Assembly (NCBI GenBank): GCA_964057225.1
Contig: OZ059895.1
Location: 4,030,001-4,094,000 of the forward strand
Reading direction: 5' to 3'
Source: Auanema rhodensis
Lineage: Eukaryota; Nematoda; Chromadorea; Rhabditida; Rhabditidae
Length of the DNA stretch: 64,000 bases
Shown: positions 47,455 to 60,792 of the stretch, piece after piece
Layout of the letters: every line of letters begins with the position of its first letter
How positions within the stretch are numbered: position 1 is the stretch's first letter
Position numbers and translations under genes: made by a program
Notes under the pieces: generated by a model
Told to the model about the DNA's origin: nothing
The model's input: only the letters and a program-made list of their open reading frames with translations
The model's database searches: none

Positions 47455-50400
47455 TCCTCGATTTTCACCCTGAAGAATTAATTTTTTCGTTGAATAACAT
47501 TGCCCATCGTCTTTGCCTTGAAAAAAGGAATCTAAAAACATCTACTTTTTGCTAAATTATTTTGAAATTTTTCGAAAAAATTTTTGTCAAAATGTTTTTG
47601 GAAGCAATGTTGAGTGTACATGGAAACTCAACATACACTAATGCATCATTTTTCAAACGATCATAACTAAGTTTTGTATTAAGCGTTTCTCAATGAAGTA
47701 TAGTGCATTCGATGCGGATTTTTAAGCTGCGTCGATCTGTGTTATCAGATTTGCGCTAGCTTGAAAATGAACCGAGATATCAACTGATATAAGTTCACAC
47801 TTATATCCTCGATTTTCACCCTGAAGAATTAATTTTTTCGTTGAATAACATTGTCCATCGTCTTTGCCTTAAAAAAATGAATCTAAAAACATCTACTTTT
47901 TGCTAAATTATTTTGAAATTTTTCGAAAAAATTTTTGTCAAAATGTTTTTGGAAGCAATGTTGAGTGTACATGGAAACTCAACATACACTAATGCATCAT
48001 TTTTCAAACGATCATAACTAATTTTTGTATTAAGCGTTTCTCAATGAAGTATAGTGCATTCGATGCGGATTTTTAAGCTGCGTCGATCTGTGTTATCAGA
48101 TTTGCGCTAGCTTGAAAATGCACCGAGATATCAACTGATATAAGTTCACACTTATATCCTCGATTTTCACCCTGAAGAATTAATTTTTTCGTTGAATAAC
48201 ATTGTCCATCGTCTTTGCCTTAAAAAAATGAATCTAAAAACATCTACTTTTTGCTAAATTATTTTGAAATTTTTCGAAAAAATTTTTGTCAAAATGTTTT
48301 TGGAAGCAATGTTGAGTGTACATGGAAACTCAACATACACTAATGCATCATTTTTCAAACGATCATAACTAATTTTTGTATTAAGCGTTTCTCAATGAAG
48401 TATAGTGCAATCGATGCGGATTTTTAAGCTGCGTCGATCTGTGTTATCAGATTTGCGCTAGCTTGAAAATGCACCGAGATATCAACTGATATAAGTTCAC
48501 ACTTATATCCTCGATTTTCACCCTGAAGAATTAATTTTTTCGTTGAATAACATTGCCCATCGTCTTTGCCTCGAAAAAAGGAATCTAAAAACATCTACTT
48601 TTTGCTAAATTATTTTGAAATTTTTCGAAAAAATTTTTGTCAAAATGTTTTTGGAAGCAATGTTGAGTGTACATGGAAACTCAACATACACTAATGCATC
48701 ATTTTTCAAACGATCATAACTAATTTTTGTATTAAGCGTTTCTCAATGAAGTATAGTGCATTCGATGCGGATTTTTATGCTGCGTCGATCTGTGTTATCA
48801 GATTTGCGCTAGCTTGAAAATGCACCGAGATATCAACTGATATAAGTTCACACTTATATCCTCGATTTTCACCCTGAAGAATTAATTTTTTCGTTGAATA
48901 ACATTGCCCATCGTCTTTGCCTTGAAAAAAGGAATCTAAAAACATCTACTTTTTGCTAAATTATTTTGAAATTTTTCGAAAAAATTTTTGTCAAAATGTT
49001 TTTGGAAGCAATGTTGAGTGTACATGGAAACTCAACATACACTAATGCATCATTTTTCACACGATCATAACTAAGTTTTGTATTAAGCGTTTCTCAATGA
49101 AGTATAGTGCATTCGATGCGGATTTTTAAGCTGCGTCGATCTGTGTTATCAGATTTGCGCTAGCTTGAAAGTGCACCGAGATATCAACTGATATAAGTTC
49201 ACACTTATATCCTCGATTTTCACCCTGAAGAATTAATTTTTTCGTTGAATAACATTGCCCATCGTCTTTGCCTTGAAAAAAGGAATCTAAAAACATCTAC
49301 TTTTTGCTAAATTATTTTGAAATTTTTTGAAAAAATTTTTGTCAAAATGTTTTTGGAAGCAATGTTGAGTGTACATGGAAACTCAACATACACTAATGCA
49401 TCATTTTTCAAACGATCATAACTAATTTTTGTATGAAGCGTTTCTCAATGAAGTATAGTGCAATCGATGCGGATTTTTAAGCTGCGTCGATCTGTGTTAT
49501 CAGATTTGCGCTAGCTTGAAAATGCACCGAGATATCAACTGATATAAGTTCACACTTATATCCTCGATTTTCACCCTGAAGAATTAATTTTTTCGTTGAA
49601 TAACATTGCCCATCGTCTTTGCCTTGAAAAAAGGAATCTAAAAACATCTACTTTTTGCTAAATTATCTTGAAATTTTTCGAAAAAATTTTTGTCAAAATG
49701 TTTTTGGAAGCAATGTTGAGTGTACATGGAAACTCAACATACACTAATGCATCATTTTTCAAACGATCATAACTAATTTTTGTATTAAGCGTTTCTCAAT
49801 GAAGTATTGTGCATTCGATGCGGATTTTTAAGCTGCGTCGATCTGTGTTATCAGATTTGCGCTAGCTTGAAAATGCACCGAGATATCAACTGATATAAGT
49901 TCACACTTATATCCTCGATTTTCACCCTGAAGAATTAATTTTTTCGTTGAATAACATTGTCCATCGTCTTTGCCTTAAAAAAATGAATCTAAAAACATCT
50001 ACTTTTTGCTAAATTATTTTGAAATTTTTCGAAAAAATTTTTGTCAAAATGTTTTTGGAAGCAATGTTGAGTGTACATGGAAACTCAACATACACTAATG
50101 CATCATTTTTCAAACGATCATAACTAATTTTTGTATTAAGCGTTTCTCAATGAAGTATAGTGCATTCGATGCGGATTTTTAAGCTGCGTCGATCTGTGTT
50201 ATCAGATTTGCGCTAGCTTGAAAATGCACCGAGATATCAACTGATATAAGTTCACACTTATATCCTCGATTTTCACCCTGAAGAATTAATTTTTTCGTTG
50301 AATAACATTGCCCATCGTCTTTGCCTTGAAAAAAGGAATCTAAAAACATCTACTTTTTGCTAAATTATTTTGAAATTTTTTGAAAAAATTTTTGTCAAAA

Positions 50401-53400
50401 TGTTTTTGGAAGCAATGTTGAGTGTACATGGAAACTCAACATACACTAATGCATCATTTTTCAAACGATCATAACTAATTTTTGTATTAAGCGTTTCTCA
50501 ATGAAGTATAGTGCATTCGATGCGGATTTTTAAGCTGCGTCGATCTGTGTTATCAGATTTGCGCTAGCTTGAAAATGCACCGAGATATCAACTGATATAA
50601 GTTCACACTTATATCCTCGATTTTCACCCTGAAGAATTAATTTTTTCGTTGAATAACATTGCCCATCGTCTTTGCCTTGAAAAAAGGAATCTAAAAACAT
50701 CTACTTTTTGCTAAATTATTTTGAAATTTTTCGAAAAAATTTTTGTCAAAATGTTTTTGGAAGCAATGTTGAGTGTACATGGAAACTCAACATACACTAA
50801 TGCATCATTTTTCAAACGATCATAACTAAGTTTTGTATTAAGCGTTTCTCAATGAAGTATAGTGCATTCGATGCGGATTTTTAAACTGCGTCGATCTGTG
50901 TTATCAGATTTGCGCTAGCTTGAAAATGCACCGAGATATCAACTGATATAAGTTCACACTTATATCCTCGATTTTCACCCTGAAGAATTAATTTTTTCGT
51001 TGAATAACATTGCCCATCGTCTTTGCCTTGAAAAAAGGAATCTAAAAACATCTACTTTTTGCTAAATTATTTTGAAATTTTTCGAAAAAATTTTTGTCAA
51101 AATGTTTTTGGAAGCAATGTTGAGTGTACATGGAAACTCAACATACACTAATGCATCATTTTTCAAACGATCATAACTAATTTTTGTATTAAGCGTTTCT
51201 CAATGAAGTATAGTGCATTCGATGCGGATTTTTAAGCTGCGTCGATCTGTGTTATCAGATTTGCGCTAGCTTGAAAATGCACCGAGATATCAACTGATAT
51301 AAGTTCACACTTATATCCTCGATTTTCACCCTGAAGAATTAATTTTTTCGTTGAATAACATTGCCCATCGTCTTTGCCTTGAAAAAAGGAATCTAAAAAC
51401 ATCTACTTTTTGCTAAATTATTTTGAAATTTTTCGAAAAAATTTTTGTCAAAATGTTTTTGGAAGCAATGTTGAGTGTACATGGAAACTCAACATACACT
51501 AATGCATCATTTTTCAAACGATCATAACTAAGTTTTGTATTAAGCGTTTCTCAATGAAGTATAGTGCATTCGATGCGGATTTTTAAGCTGCGTCGATCTG
51601 TGTTATCAGAATTGCGCTAGCTTGAAAATGCACCGAGATATCAACTGATATAAGTTCACACTTATATCCTCGATTTTCACCCTGAAGAATTAATTTTTTC
51701 GTTGAATAACATTGTCCATCGTCTTTGCCTTAAAAAAATGAATCTAAAAACATCTACTTTTTGCTAAATTATTTTGAAATTTTTCGAAAAAATTTTTGTC
51801 AAAATGTTTTTGGAAGCAATGTTGAGTGTACATGGAAACTCAACATACACTAATGCATCATTTTTCAAACGATCATAACTAATTTTTGTATTAAGCGTTT
51901 CTCAATGAAGTATAGTGCATTCGATGCGGATTTTTAAGCTGCGTCGATCTGTGTTATCAGATTTGCGCTAGCTTGAAAATGCACCGAGATATCAACTGAT
52001 ATAAGTTCACACTTATATCCTCGATTTTCACCCTGAAGAATTAATTTTTTCGTTGAATAACATTGCCCATCGTCTTTGCCTTGAAAAAAGGAATCTAAAA
52101 ACATCTACTTTTTGCTAAATTATTTTGAAATTTTTTGAAAAAATTTTTGTCAAAATGTTTTTGGAAGCAATGTTGAGTGTACATGGAAACTCAACATACA
52201 CTAATGCATCATTTTTCAAACGATCATAACTAATTTTTGTATAAAGCGTTTCTCAATGAAGTATAGTGCAATCGATGCGGATTTTTAAGCTGCGTCGATC
52301 TGTGTTATCAGATTTGCGCTAGCTTGAAAATGCACCGAGATATCAACTGATATAAGTTCACACTTATATCCTCGATTTTCACCCTGAAGAATTAATTTTT
52401 TCGTTGAATAACATTGCCCATCGTCTTTGCCTTGAAAAAAGGAATCTAAAAACATCTACTTTTTGCTAAATTATTTTGAAATTTTTCGAAAAAATTTTTG
52501 TCAAAATGTTTTTGGAAGCAATGTTGAGTGTACATGGAAACTCAACATACACTAATGCATCATTTTTCAAACGATCATAACTAATTTTTGTATTAAGCGT
52601 TTCTCAATGAAGTATAGTGCATTCGATGCGGATTTTTAAGCTGCGTCGATCTGTGTTATCAGATTTGCGCTAGCTTGAAAGTGCACCGAGATATCAACTG
52701 ATATAAGTTCACACTTATATCCTCGATTTTCACCCTGAAGAATTAATTTTTTCGTTGAATAACATTGCCCATCGTCTTTGCCTTGAAAAAAGGAATCTAA
52801 AAACATCTACTTTTTGCTAAATTATTTTGAAATTTTTTGAAAAAATTTTTGTCAAAATGTTTTTGGAAGCAATGTTGAGTGTACATGGAAACTCAACATA
52901 CACTAATGCATCATTTTTCAAACGATCATAACTAATTTTTGTATTAAGCGTTTCTCAATGAAGTATTGTGCATTCGATGCGGATTTTTAAGCTGCGTCGA
53001 TCTGTGTTATCAGATTTGCGCTAGCTTGAAAATGCACCGAGATATCAACTGATATAAGTTCACACTTATATCCTCGATTTTCACCCTGAAGAATTAATTT
53101 TTTCGTTGAATAACATTGCCCATCGTCTTTGCCTTGAAAAAAGGAATCTAAAAACATCTACTTTTTGCTAAATTATTTTGAAATTTTTTGAAAAAATTTT
53201 TGTCAAAATGTTTTTGGAAGCAATGTTGAGTGTACATGGAAACTCAACATACACTAATGCATCATTTTTCAAACGATCATAACTAATTTTTGTATTAAGC
53301 GTTTCTCAATGAAGTATAGTGCATTCGATGCGGATTTTTAAGCTGCGTCGATCTGTGTTATCAGATTTGCGCTAGCTTGAAAATGCACCGAGATATCAAC

Positions 53401-53772
53401 TGATATAAGTTCACACTTATATCCTCGATTTTCACCCTGAAGAATTAATTTTTTCGTTGAATAACATTGCCCATCGTCTTTGCCTTGAAAAAAGGAATCT
53501 AAAAACATCTACTTTTTGCTAAATTATTTTGAAATTTTTTGAAAAAATTTTTGTCAAAATGTTTTTGGAAGCAATGTTGAGTGTACATGGAAACTCAACA
53601 TACACTAATGCATCATTTTTCAAACGATCATAACTAATTTTTGTATAAAGCGTTTTTCAATGAAGTATAGTGCAATCGATGCGGATTTTTAAGCTGCGTC
53701 GATCTGTGTTATCAGATTTGCGCTAGCTTGAAAATGCACCGAGATATCAACTGATATAAGTTCACACTTATA
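47455..53772 (-). repeat. Inverted block with 9-, 10- and 11-monomer offset copies (18 monomers)
   Basis: Monomers 46051-48156 resemble 49912-52017 at an offset of 3861 bp (11 monomers); TTTTTAAACTGCG at 47024 and 50885 is the marker. GCTTGAAAGTGCACC recurs at 49171 and 52681 (10 monomers), and GAAGTATTGTGC at 49808 and 52967 (9 monomers). The decreasing offset means single-monomer losses since duplication. Private changes include GAAAATGAACCG near 47768, TTTTTATGCTGCG near 48777, TTTTTCACACGATC near 49058 and CAGAATTGCGC near 51610. The region is a patchwork of overlapping duplications, all of 351 bp units. Confidence 0.85.
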
Positions 53773-56700
53773 TCCTCGATTTTCACCCTGAAGAATTAAT
53801 TTTTTCGTTGAATAACATTGTCCATCGTCTTTGCCTTAAAAAAATGAATCTAAAAACATCTACTTTTTGCTAAATTATTTTGAAATTTTTCGAAAAAATG
53901 TTTGTGAAAATGTTTTTGGAAGCAATGTTGAGTGTACATGGAAACTCAACATACACTAATGCATCATTTTTCAAACGATCATAACTAATTTTTGTATTAA
54001 GCGTTTCTCAATGAAGTATAGTGCATTCGATGCGGATTTTTAAGCTGCGTCGATCTGTGTTATCAGATTTGCGCTAGCTTAAAAATGCACCGAGATATCA
54101 ACTGATATAAGTTCACACTTATATCCTCGATTTTCACCCTGAAGAATTAATTTTTTCGTTGAATAACATTGCCCATCGTCTTTGCCTTGAAAAAAGGAAT
54201 CTAAAAACATCTACTTTTTGCTAAATTATTTTGAAATTTTTTGAAAAAATGTTTGTCAAAATGTTTTTGGAAGAAATGTTGAGTGTACATGGAAACTCAA
54301 CATACACTAATGCATCATTTTTCAAACGATCATAACTAATTTTTGTATTAAGCGTTTCTCAATGAAGTATAGTGCATTCGATGCGGATTTTTAAGCTGCG
54401 TCGATCTGTGTTATCAGATTTGCGCTAGCTTGAAAATGCACCGAGATATCAACTGATATAAGTTCACACTTATATCCTCGATTTTCACCCTGAAGAATTA
54501 ATTTTTTCGTTGAATAACATTGCCCATCGTCTTTGCCTTGAAAAAAGGAATCTAAAAACATCTACTTTTTGCTAAATTATTTTGAAATTTTTTGAAAAAA
54601 TGTTTGTCAAAATGTTTTTGGAAGCAATGTTGAGTGTACATGGAAACTCAACATACACTAATGCATCATTTTTCAAACGATCATAACTAATTTTTGTATT
54701 AAGCGTTTCTCAATGAAGTATAGTGCATTCGATGCGGATTTTTAAGCTGCGTCGATCTGTGTTATCAGATTTGCGCTAGCTTAAAAATGCACCGAGATAT
54801 CAACTGATATAAGTTCAAACTTATATCCTCGATTTTCACCCTGAAGAATTAATTTTTTCGTTGAATAACATTGCCCATCGTCTTTGCCTTGAAAAAAGGA
54901 ATCTAAAAACATCTACTTTTTGCTAAATTATTTTGAAATTTTTTGAAAAAATGTTTGTCAAAATGTTTTTGGAAGCAATGTTGAGTGTACATGGAAACTC
55001 AACATACACTAATGCATCATTTTTCAAACGATCATAACTAATTTTTGTATTAAGCGTTTCTCAATGAAGTATAGTGCATTCGATGCGGATTTTTAAGCTG
55101 CGTCGATCTGTGTTATCAGATTTGCGCTAGCTTGAAAATGCACCGAGATATCAACTGATATAAGTTCAAACTTATATCCTCGATTTTCACCCTGAAGAAT
55201 TAATTTTTTCGTTGAATAACATTGCCCATCGTCTTTGCCTTGAAAAAAGGAATCTAAAAACATCTACTTTTTGCTAAATTATTTTGAAATTTTTTGAAAA
55301 AATTTTTGTCAAAATGTTTTTGGAAGCAATGTGGAGTGTACATGGAAACTCAACATACACTAATGCATCATTTTTCAAACGATCATAACTAATTTTTGTA
55401 TTAAGCGTTTCTCAATGAAGTATAGTGCATTCGATGCGGATTTTTAAGCTGCGTCGATCTGTTTTATCAGATTTGCGCTAGCTTGAAAATGCACCGAGAT
55501 ATCAACTGATATAAGTTCACACTTATATCCTCGATTTTCACCCTGAAGAATTAATTTTTTCGTTGAATAACATTGCCCATCGTCTTTGCCTTGAAAAAAG
55601 GAATCTAAAAACATCTACTTTTTGCTAAATTATTTTGAAATTTTTTGAAAAAATTTTTGTCAAAATGTTTTTGGAAGCAATGTTGAGTGTACATGGAAAC
55701 TCAACATACACTAATGCATCATTTTTCAAACGATCATAACTAATTTTTGTATAAAGCGTTTCTCAATGAAGTATAGTGCAATCGATGCGGATTTTTAAGC
55801 TGCGTCGATCTGTGTTATCAGATTTGCGCTAGCTTGAAAATGCACCGAGATATCAACTGATATAAGTTCACACTTATATCCTCGATTTTCACCCTGAAGA
55901 ATTAATTTTTTCGTTGAATAACATTGCCCATCGTCTTTGCCTTGAAAAAAGGAATCTAAAAACATCTACTTTTTGCTAAATTATTTTGAAATTTTTTGAA
56001 AAAATTTTTGTCAAAATGTTTTTGGAAGCAATGTTGAGTGTACATGGAAACTCAACATACACTAATGCATCATTTTTCAAACGATCATAACTAATTTTTG
56101 TATTAACCGTTTCTCAATGAAGTATAGTGCATTCGATGCGGATTTTTAAGCTGCGTCGATCTGTGTTATCAGATTTGCGCTAGCTTGAAAATGCACCGAG
56201 ATATCAACTGATATAAGTTCACACTTATATCCTCGATTTTCACCCTGAAGAATTAATTTTTTCGTTGAATAACATTGCCCATCGTCTTTGCCTTGAAAAA
56301 AGCAATCTAAAAACATCTACTTTTTGCTAAATTATTTTGAAATTTTTTGAAAAAATTTTTGTCAAAATGTTTTTGGAAGCAATGTTGAGTGTACATGGAA
56401 ACTCAACATACACTAATGCATCATTTTTCAAACGATCATAACTAATTTTTGTATAAAGCGTTTCTCAATGAAGTATAGTGCAATCGATGCGGATTTTTAA
56501 GCTGCGTCGATCTGTGTTATCAGATTTGCGCTAGCTTGAAAATGCACCGAGATATCAACTGATATAAGTTCACACTTATATCCTCGATTTTCACCCTGAA
56601 GAATTAATTTTTTCGTTGAATAACATTGCCCATCGTCTTTGCCTTGAAAAAAGGAATCTAAAAACATCTACTTTTTGCTAAATTATTTTGAAATTTTTTG

Positions 56701-57984
56701 AAAAAATTTTTGTCAAAATGTTTTTGGAAGCAATGTTGAGTGTACATGGAAACTCAACATACACTAATGCATCATTTTTCAAACGATCATAACTAATTTT
56801 TGTATAAAGCGTTTCTCAATGAAGTATAGTGCAATCGATGCGGATTTTTAAGCTGCGTCGATCTGTGTTATCAGATTTGCGCTAGCTTGAAAATGCACCG
56901 AGATATCAACTGATATAAGTTCACACTTATATCCTCGATTTTCACCCTGAAGAATTAATTTTTTCGTTGAATAACATTGTCCATCGTCTTTGCCTTAAAA
57001 AAATGAATCTAAAAACATCTACTTTTTGCTAAATTATTTTGAAATTTTTCGAAAAAATGTTTGTCAAAATGTTTTTGGAAGCAATGTTGAGTGTACATGG
57101 AAACTCAACATACACTAATGCATCATTTTTCAAACGATCATAACTAATTTTTGTATTAAGCGTTTCTCAATGGAGTATAGTGCATTCGATGCGGATTTTT
57201 AAGCTGCGTCGATCTGTGTTATCAGATTTGCGCTAGCTTAAAAATGCACCGAGATATCAACTGATATAAGTTCACACTTATATCCTCGATTTTCACCCTG
57301 AAGAATTAATTTTTTCGTTGAATAACATTGCCCATCGTCTTTGCCTTGAAAAAAGGAATCTAAAAACATCTACTTTTTGCTAAATTATTTTGAAATTTTT
57401 TGAAAAAATGTTTGTCAAAATGTTTTTGGAAGAAATGTTGAGTGTACATGGAAACTCAACATACACTAATGCATCATTTTTCAAACGATCATAACTAATT
57501 TTTGTATTGAGCGTTTCTCAATGAAGTATAGTGCATTCGATGCGGATTTTTAAGCTGCGTCGATCTGTGTTATCAGATTTGCGCTAGCTTGAAAATGCAC
57601 CGAGATATCAACTGATATAAGTTCACACTTATATCCTCGATTTTCACCCTGAAGAATTAATTTTTTCGTTGAATAACATTGCCCATCGTCTTTGCCTTGA
57701 AAAAAGGAATCTAAAAACATCTACTTTTTGCTAAATTATTTTGAAATTTTTTGAAAAAATGTTTGTCAAAATGTTTTTGGAAGAAATGTTGAGTGTACAT
57801 GGAAACTCAACATACACTAATGCATCATTTTTCAAACGATCATAACTAATTTTTGTATTAAGCGTTTCTCAATGAAGTATAGTGCATTCGATGCAGATTT
57901 TTAAGCTGCGTCGATCTGTGTTATCAGATTTGCGCTAGCTTGAAAATGCACCGAGATATCAACTGATATAAGTTCACACTTATA
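53773..57984 (-). repeat. Inverted block rich in GTATAAAGCG monomers (12 monomers)
   Basis: GTATAAAGCG plus GTGCAATCG copies cluster here (55528, 56230, 56581). Copies with GGAAGAAATGTT begin at 54124 and recur at 57283 and 57634. CAATGGAGTATAG first appears in the copy at 56932. Private changes include TTTGTGAAAATG near 53905, GCAATGTGGAGTG and CTGTTTTATCAG in the copy at 55177, ATTAACCGTTTC near 56106 and AAAAAGCAATC near 56301. The copy at 57634 has GATGCAGATTT. Every copy keeps the 351 bp length. Confidence 0.85.
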
Positions 57985-60792
57985 TCCTCGATTTTCACCC
58001 TGAAGAATTAATTTTTTCGTTGAATAACATTGTCCATCGTCTTTGCCTTAAAAAAATGAATCTAAAAACATCTACTTTTTGCTAAATTATTTTGAAATTT
58101 TTCGAAAAAATGTTTGTCAAAATGTTTTTGGAAGCAATGTTGAGTGTACATGGAAACTCAACATACACTAATGCATCATTTTTCAAACGATCATAACTAA
58201 TTTTTGTATTAAGCGTTTCTCAATGGAGTATAGTGCATTCGATGCGGATTTTTAAGCTGCGTCGATCTGTGTTATCAGATTTGCGCTAGCTTAAAAATGC
58301 ACCGAGATATCAACTGATATAAGTTCACACTTATATCCTCGATTTTCACCCTGAAGAATTAATTTTTTCGTTGAATAACATTGCCCATCGTCTTTGCCTT
58401 GAAAAAAGGAATCTAAAAACATCTACTTTTTGCTAAATTATTTTGAAATTTTTTGAAAAAATGTTTGTCAAAATGTTTTTGGAAGAAATGTTGAGTGTAC
58501 ATGGAAACTCAACATACACTAATGCATCATTTTTCAAACGATCATAACTAATTTTTGTATTAAGCGTTTCTCAATGAAGTATAGTGCATTCGATGCGGAT
58601 TTTTAAGCTGCGTCGATCTGTGTTATCAGATTTGCGCTAGCTTGAAAATGCACCGAGATATCAACTGATATAAGTTCACACTTATATCCTCGATTTTCAC
58701 CCTGAAGAATTAATTTTTTCGTTGAATAACATTGCCCATCGTCTTTGCCTTGAAAAAAGGAATCTAAAAACATCTACTTTTTGCTAAATTATTTTGAAAT
58801 TTTTTGAAAAAATGTTTGTCAAAATGTTTTTGGAAGCAATGTTGAGTGTACATGGAAACTCAACATACACTAATGCATCATTTTTCAAACGATCATAACT
58901 AATTTTTGTATTAAGCGTTTCTCAATGAAGTATAGTGCATTCGATGCGGATTTTTAAGCTGCGTCGATCTGTGTTATCAGATTTGCGCTAGCTTAAAAAT
59001 GCACCGAGATATCAACTGATATAAGTTCAAACTTATATCCTCGATTTTCACCCTGAAGAATTAATTTTTTCGTTGAATAACATTGCCCATCGTCTTTGCC
59101 TTGAAAAAAGGAATCTAAAAACATCTACTTTTTGCTAAATTATTTTGAAATTTTTTGAAAAAATGTTTGTCAAAATGTTTTTGGAAGCAATGTTGAGTGT
59201 ACATGGAAACTCAACATACACTAATGCATCATTTTTCAAACGATCATAACTAATTTTTGTATAAAGCGTTTCTCAATGAAGTATAGTGCAATCGATGCGG
59301 ATTTTTAAGCTGCGTCGATCTGTGTTATCAGATTTGCGCTAGCTTGAAAATGCACCGAGATATCAACTGATATAAGTTCACACTTATATCCTCGATTTTC
59401 ACCCTGAAGAATTAATTTTTTCGTTGAATAACATTGCCCATCGTCTTTGCCTTGAAAAAAGGAATCTAAAAACATCTACTTTTTGCTAAATTATTTTGAA
59501 ATTTTTTGAAAAAATTTTTGTCAAAATGTTTTTGGAAGCAATGTTGAGTGTACATGGAAACTCAACATACACTAATGCATCATTTTTCAAACGATCATAA
59601 CTAATTTTTGTATAAAGCGTTTCTCAATGAAGTATAGTGCAATCGATGCGGATTTTTAAGCTGCGTCGATCTGTGTTATCAGATTTGCGCTAGCTTGAAA
59701 ATGCACCGAGATATCAACTGATATAAGTTCACACTTATATCCTCGATTTTCACCCTGAAGAATTAATTTTTTCGTTGAATAACATTGTCCATCGTCTTTG
59801 CCTTAAAAAAATGAATCTAAAAACATCTACTTTTTGCTAAATTATTTTGAAATTTTTCGAAAAAATGTTTGTCAAAATGTTTTTGGAAGCAATGTTGAGT
59901 GTACATGGAAACTCAACATACACTAATGCATCATTTTTCAAACGATCATAACTAATTTTTGTATTAAGCGTTTCTCAATGGAGTATAGTGCATTCGATGC
60001 GGATTTTTAAGCTGCGTCGATCTGTGTTATCAGATTTGCGCTAGCTTAAAAATGCACCGAGATATCAACTGATATAAGTTCACACTTATATCCTCGATTT
60101 TCACCCTGAAGAATTAATTTTTTCGTTGAATAACATTGCCCATCGTCTTTGCCTTGAAAAAAGGAATCTAAAAACATCTACTTTTTGCTAAATTATTTTG
60201 AAATTTTTTGAAAAAATGTTTGTCAAAATGTTTTTGGAAGAAATGTTGAGTGTACATGGAAACTCAACATACACTAATGCATCATTTTTCAAACGATCAT
60301 AACTAATTTTTGTATTAAGCGTTTCTCAATGAAGTATAGTGCATTCGATGCGGATTTTTAAGCTGCGTCGATCTGTGTTATCAGATTTGCGCTAGCTTGA
60401 AAATGCACCGAGATATCAACTGATATAAGTTCACACTTATATCCTCGATTTTCACCCTGAAGAATTAATTTTTTCGTTGAATAACATTGCCCATCGTCTT
60501 TGCCTTGAAAAAAGGAATCTAAAAACATCTACTTTTTGCTAAATTATTTTGAAATTTTTTGAAAAAATGTTTGTCAAAATGTTTTTGGAAGCAATGTTGA
60601 GTGTACATGGAAACTCAACATACACTAATGCATCATTTTTCAAACGATCATAACTAATTTTTGTATTAAGCGTTTCTCAATGAAGTATAGTGCATTCGAT
60701 GCGGATTTTTAAGCTGCGTCGATCTGTGTTATCAGATTTGCGCTAGCTTAAAAATGCACCGAGATATCAACTGATATAAGTTCAAACTTATA
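57985..60792 (-). repeat. 5-monomer HOR, one full and one partial copy
   Basis: The order at 57985-59739 is: a Y copy with CAATGGAGTATAG, a GGAAGAAATGTT copy, a Z copy with GTTCAAACTT, then two GTATAAAGCG copies. It restarts at 59740 and is followed for three monomers to 60792. GGAAGAAATGTT recurs 1755 bp apart (58484 and 60239). The first pair is also seen once more at 56932-57633, offset 1053 bp, so this block grew in steps of three and five monomers. Confidence 0.88.
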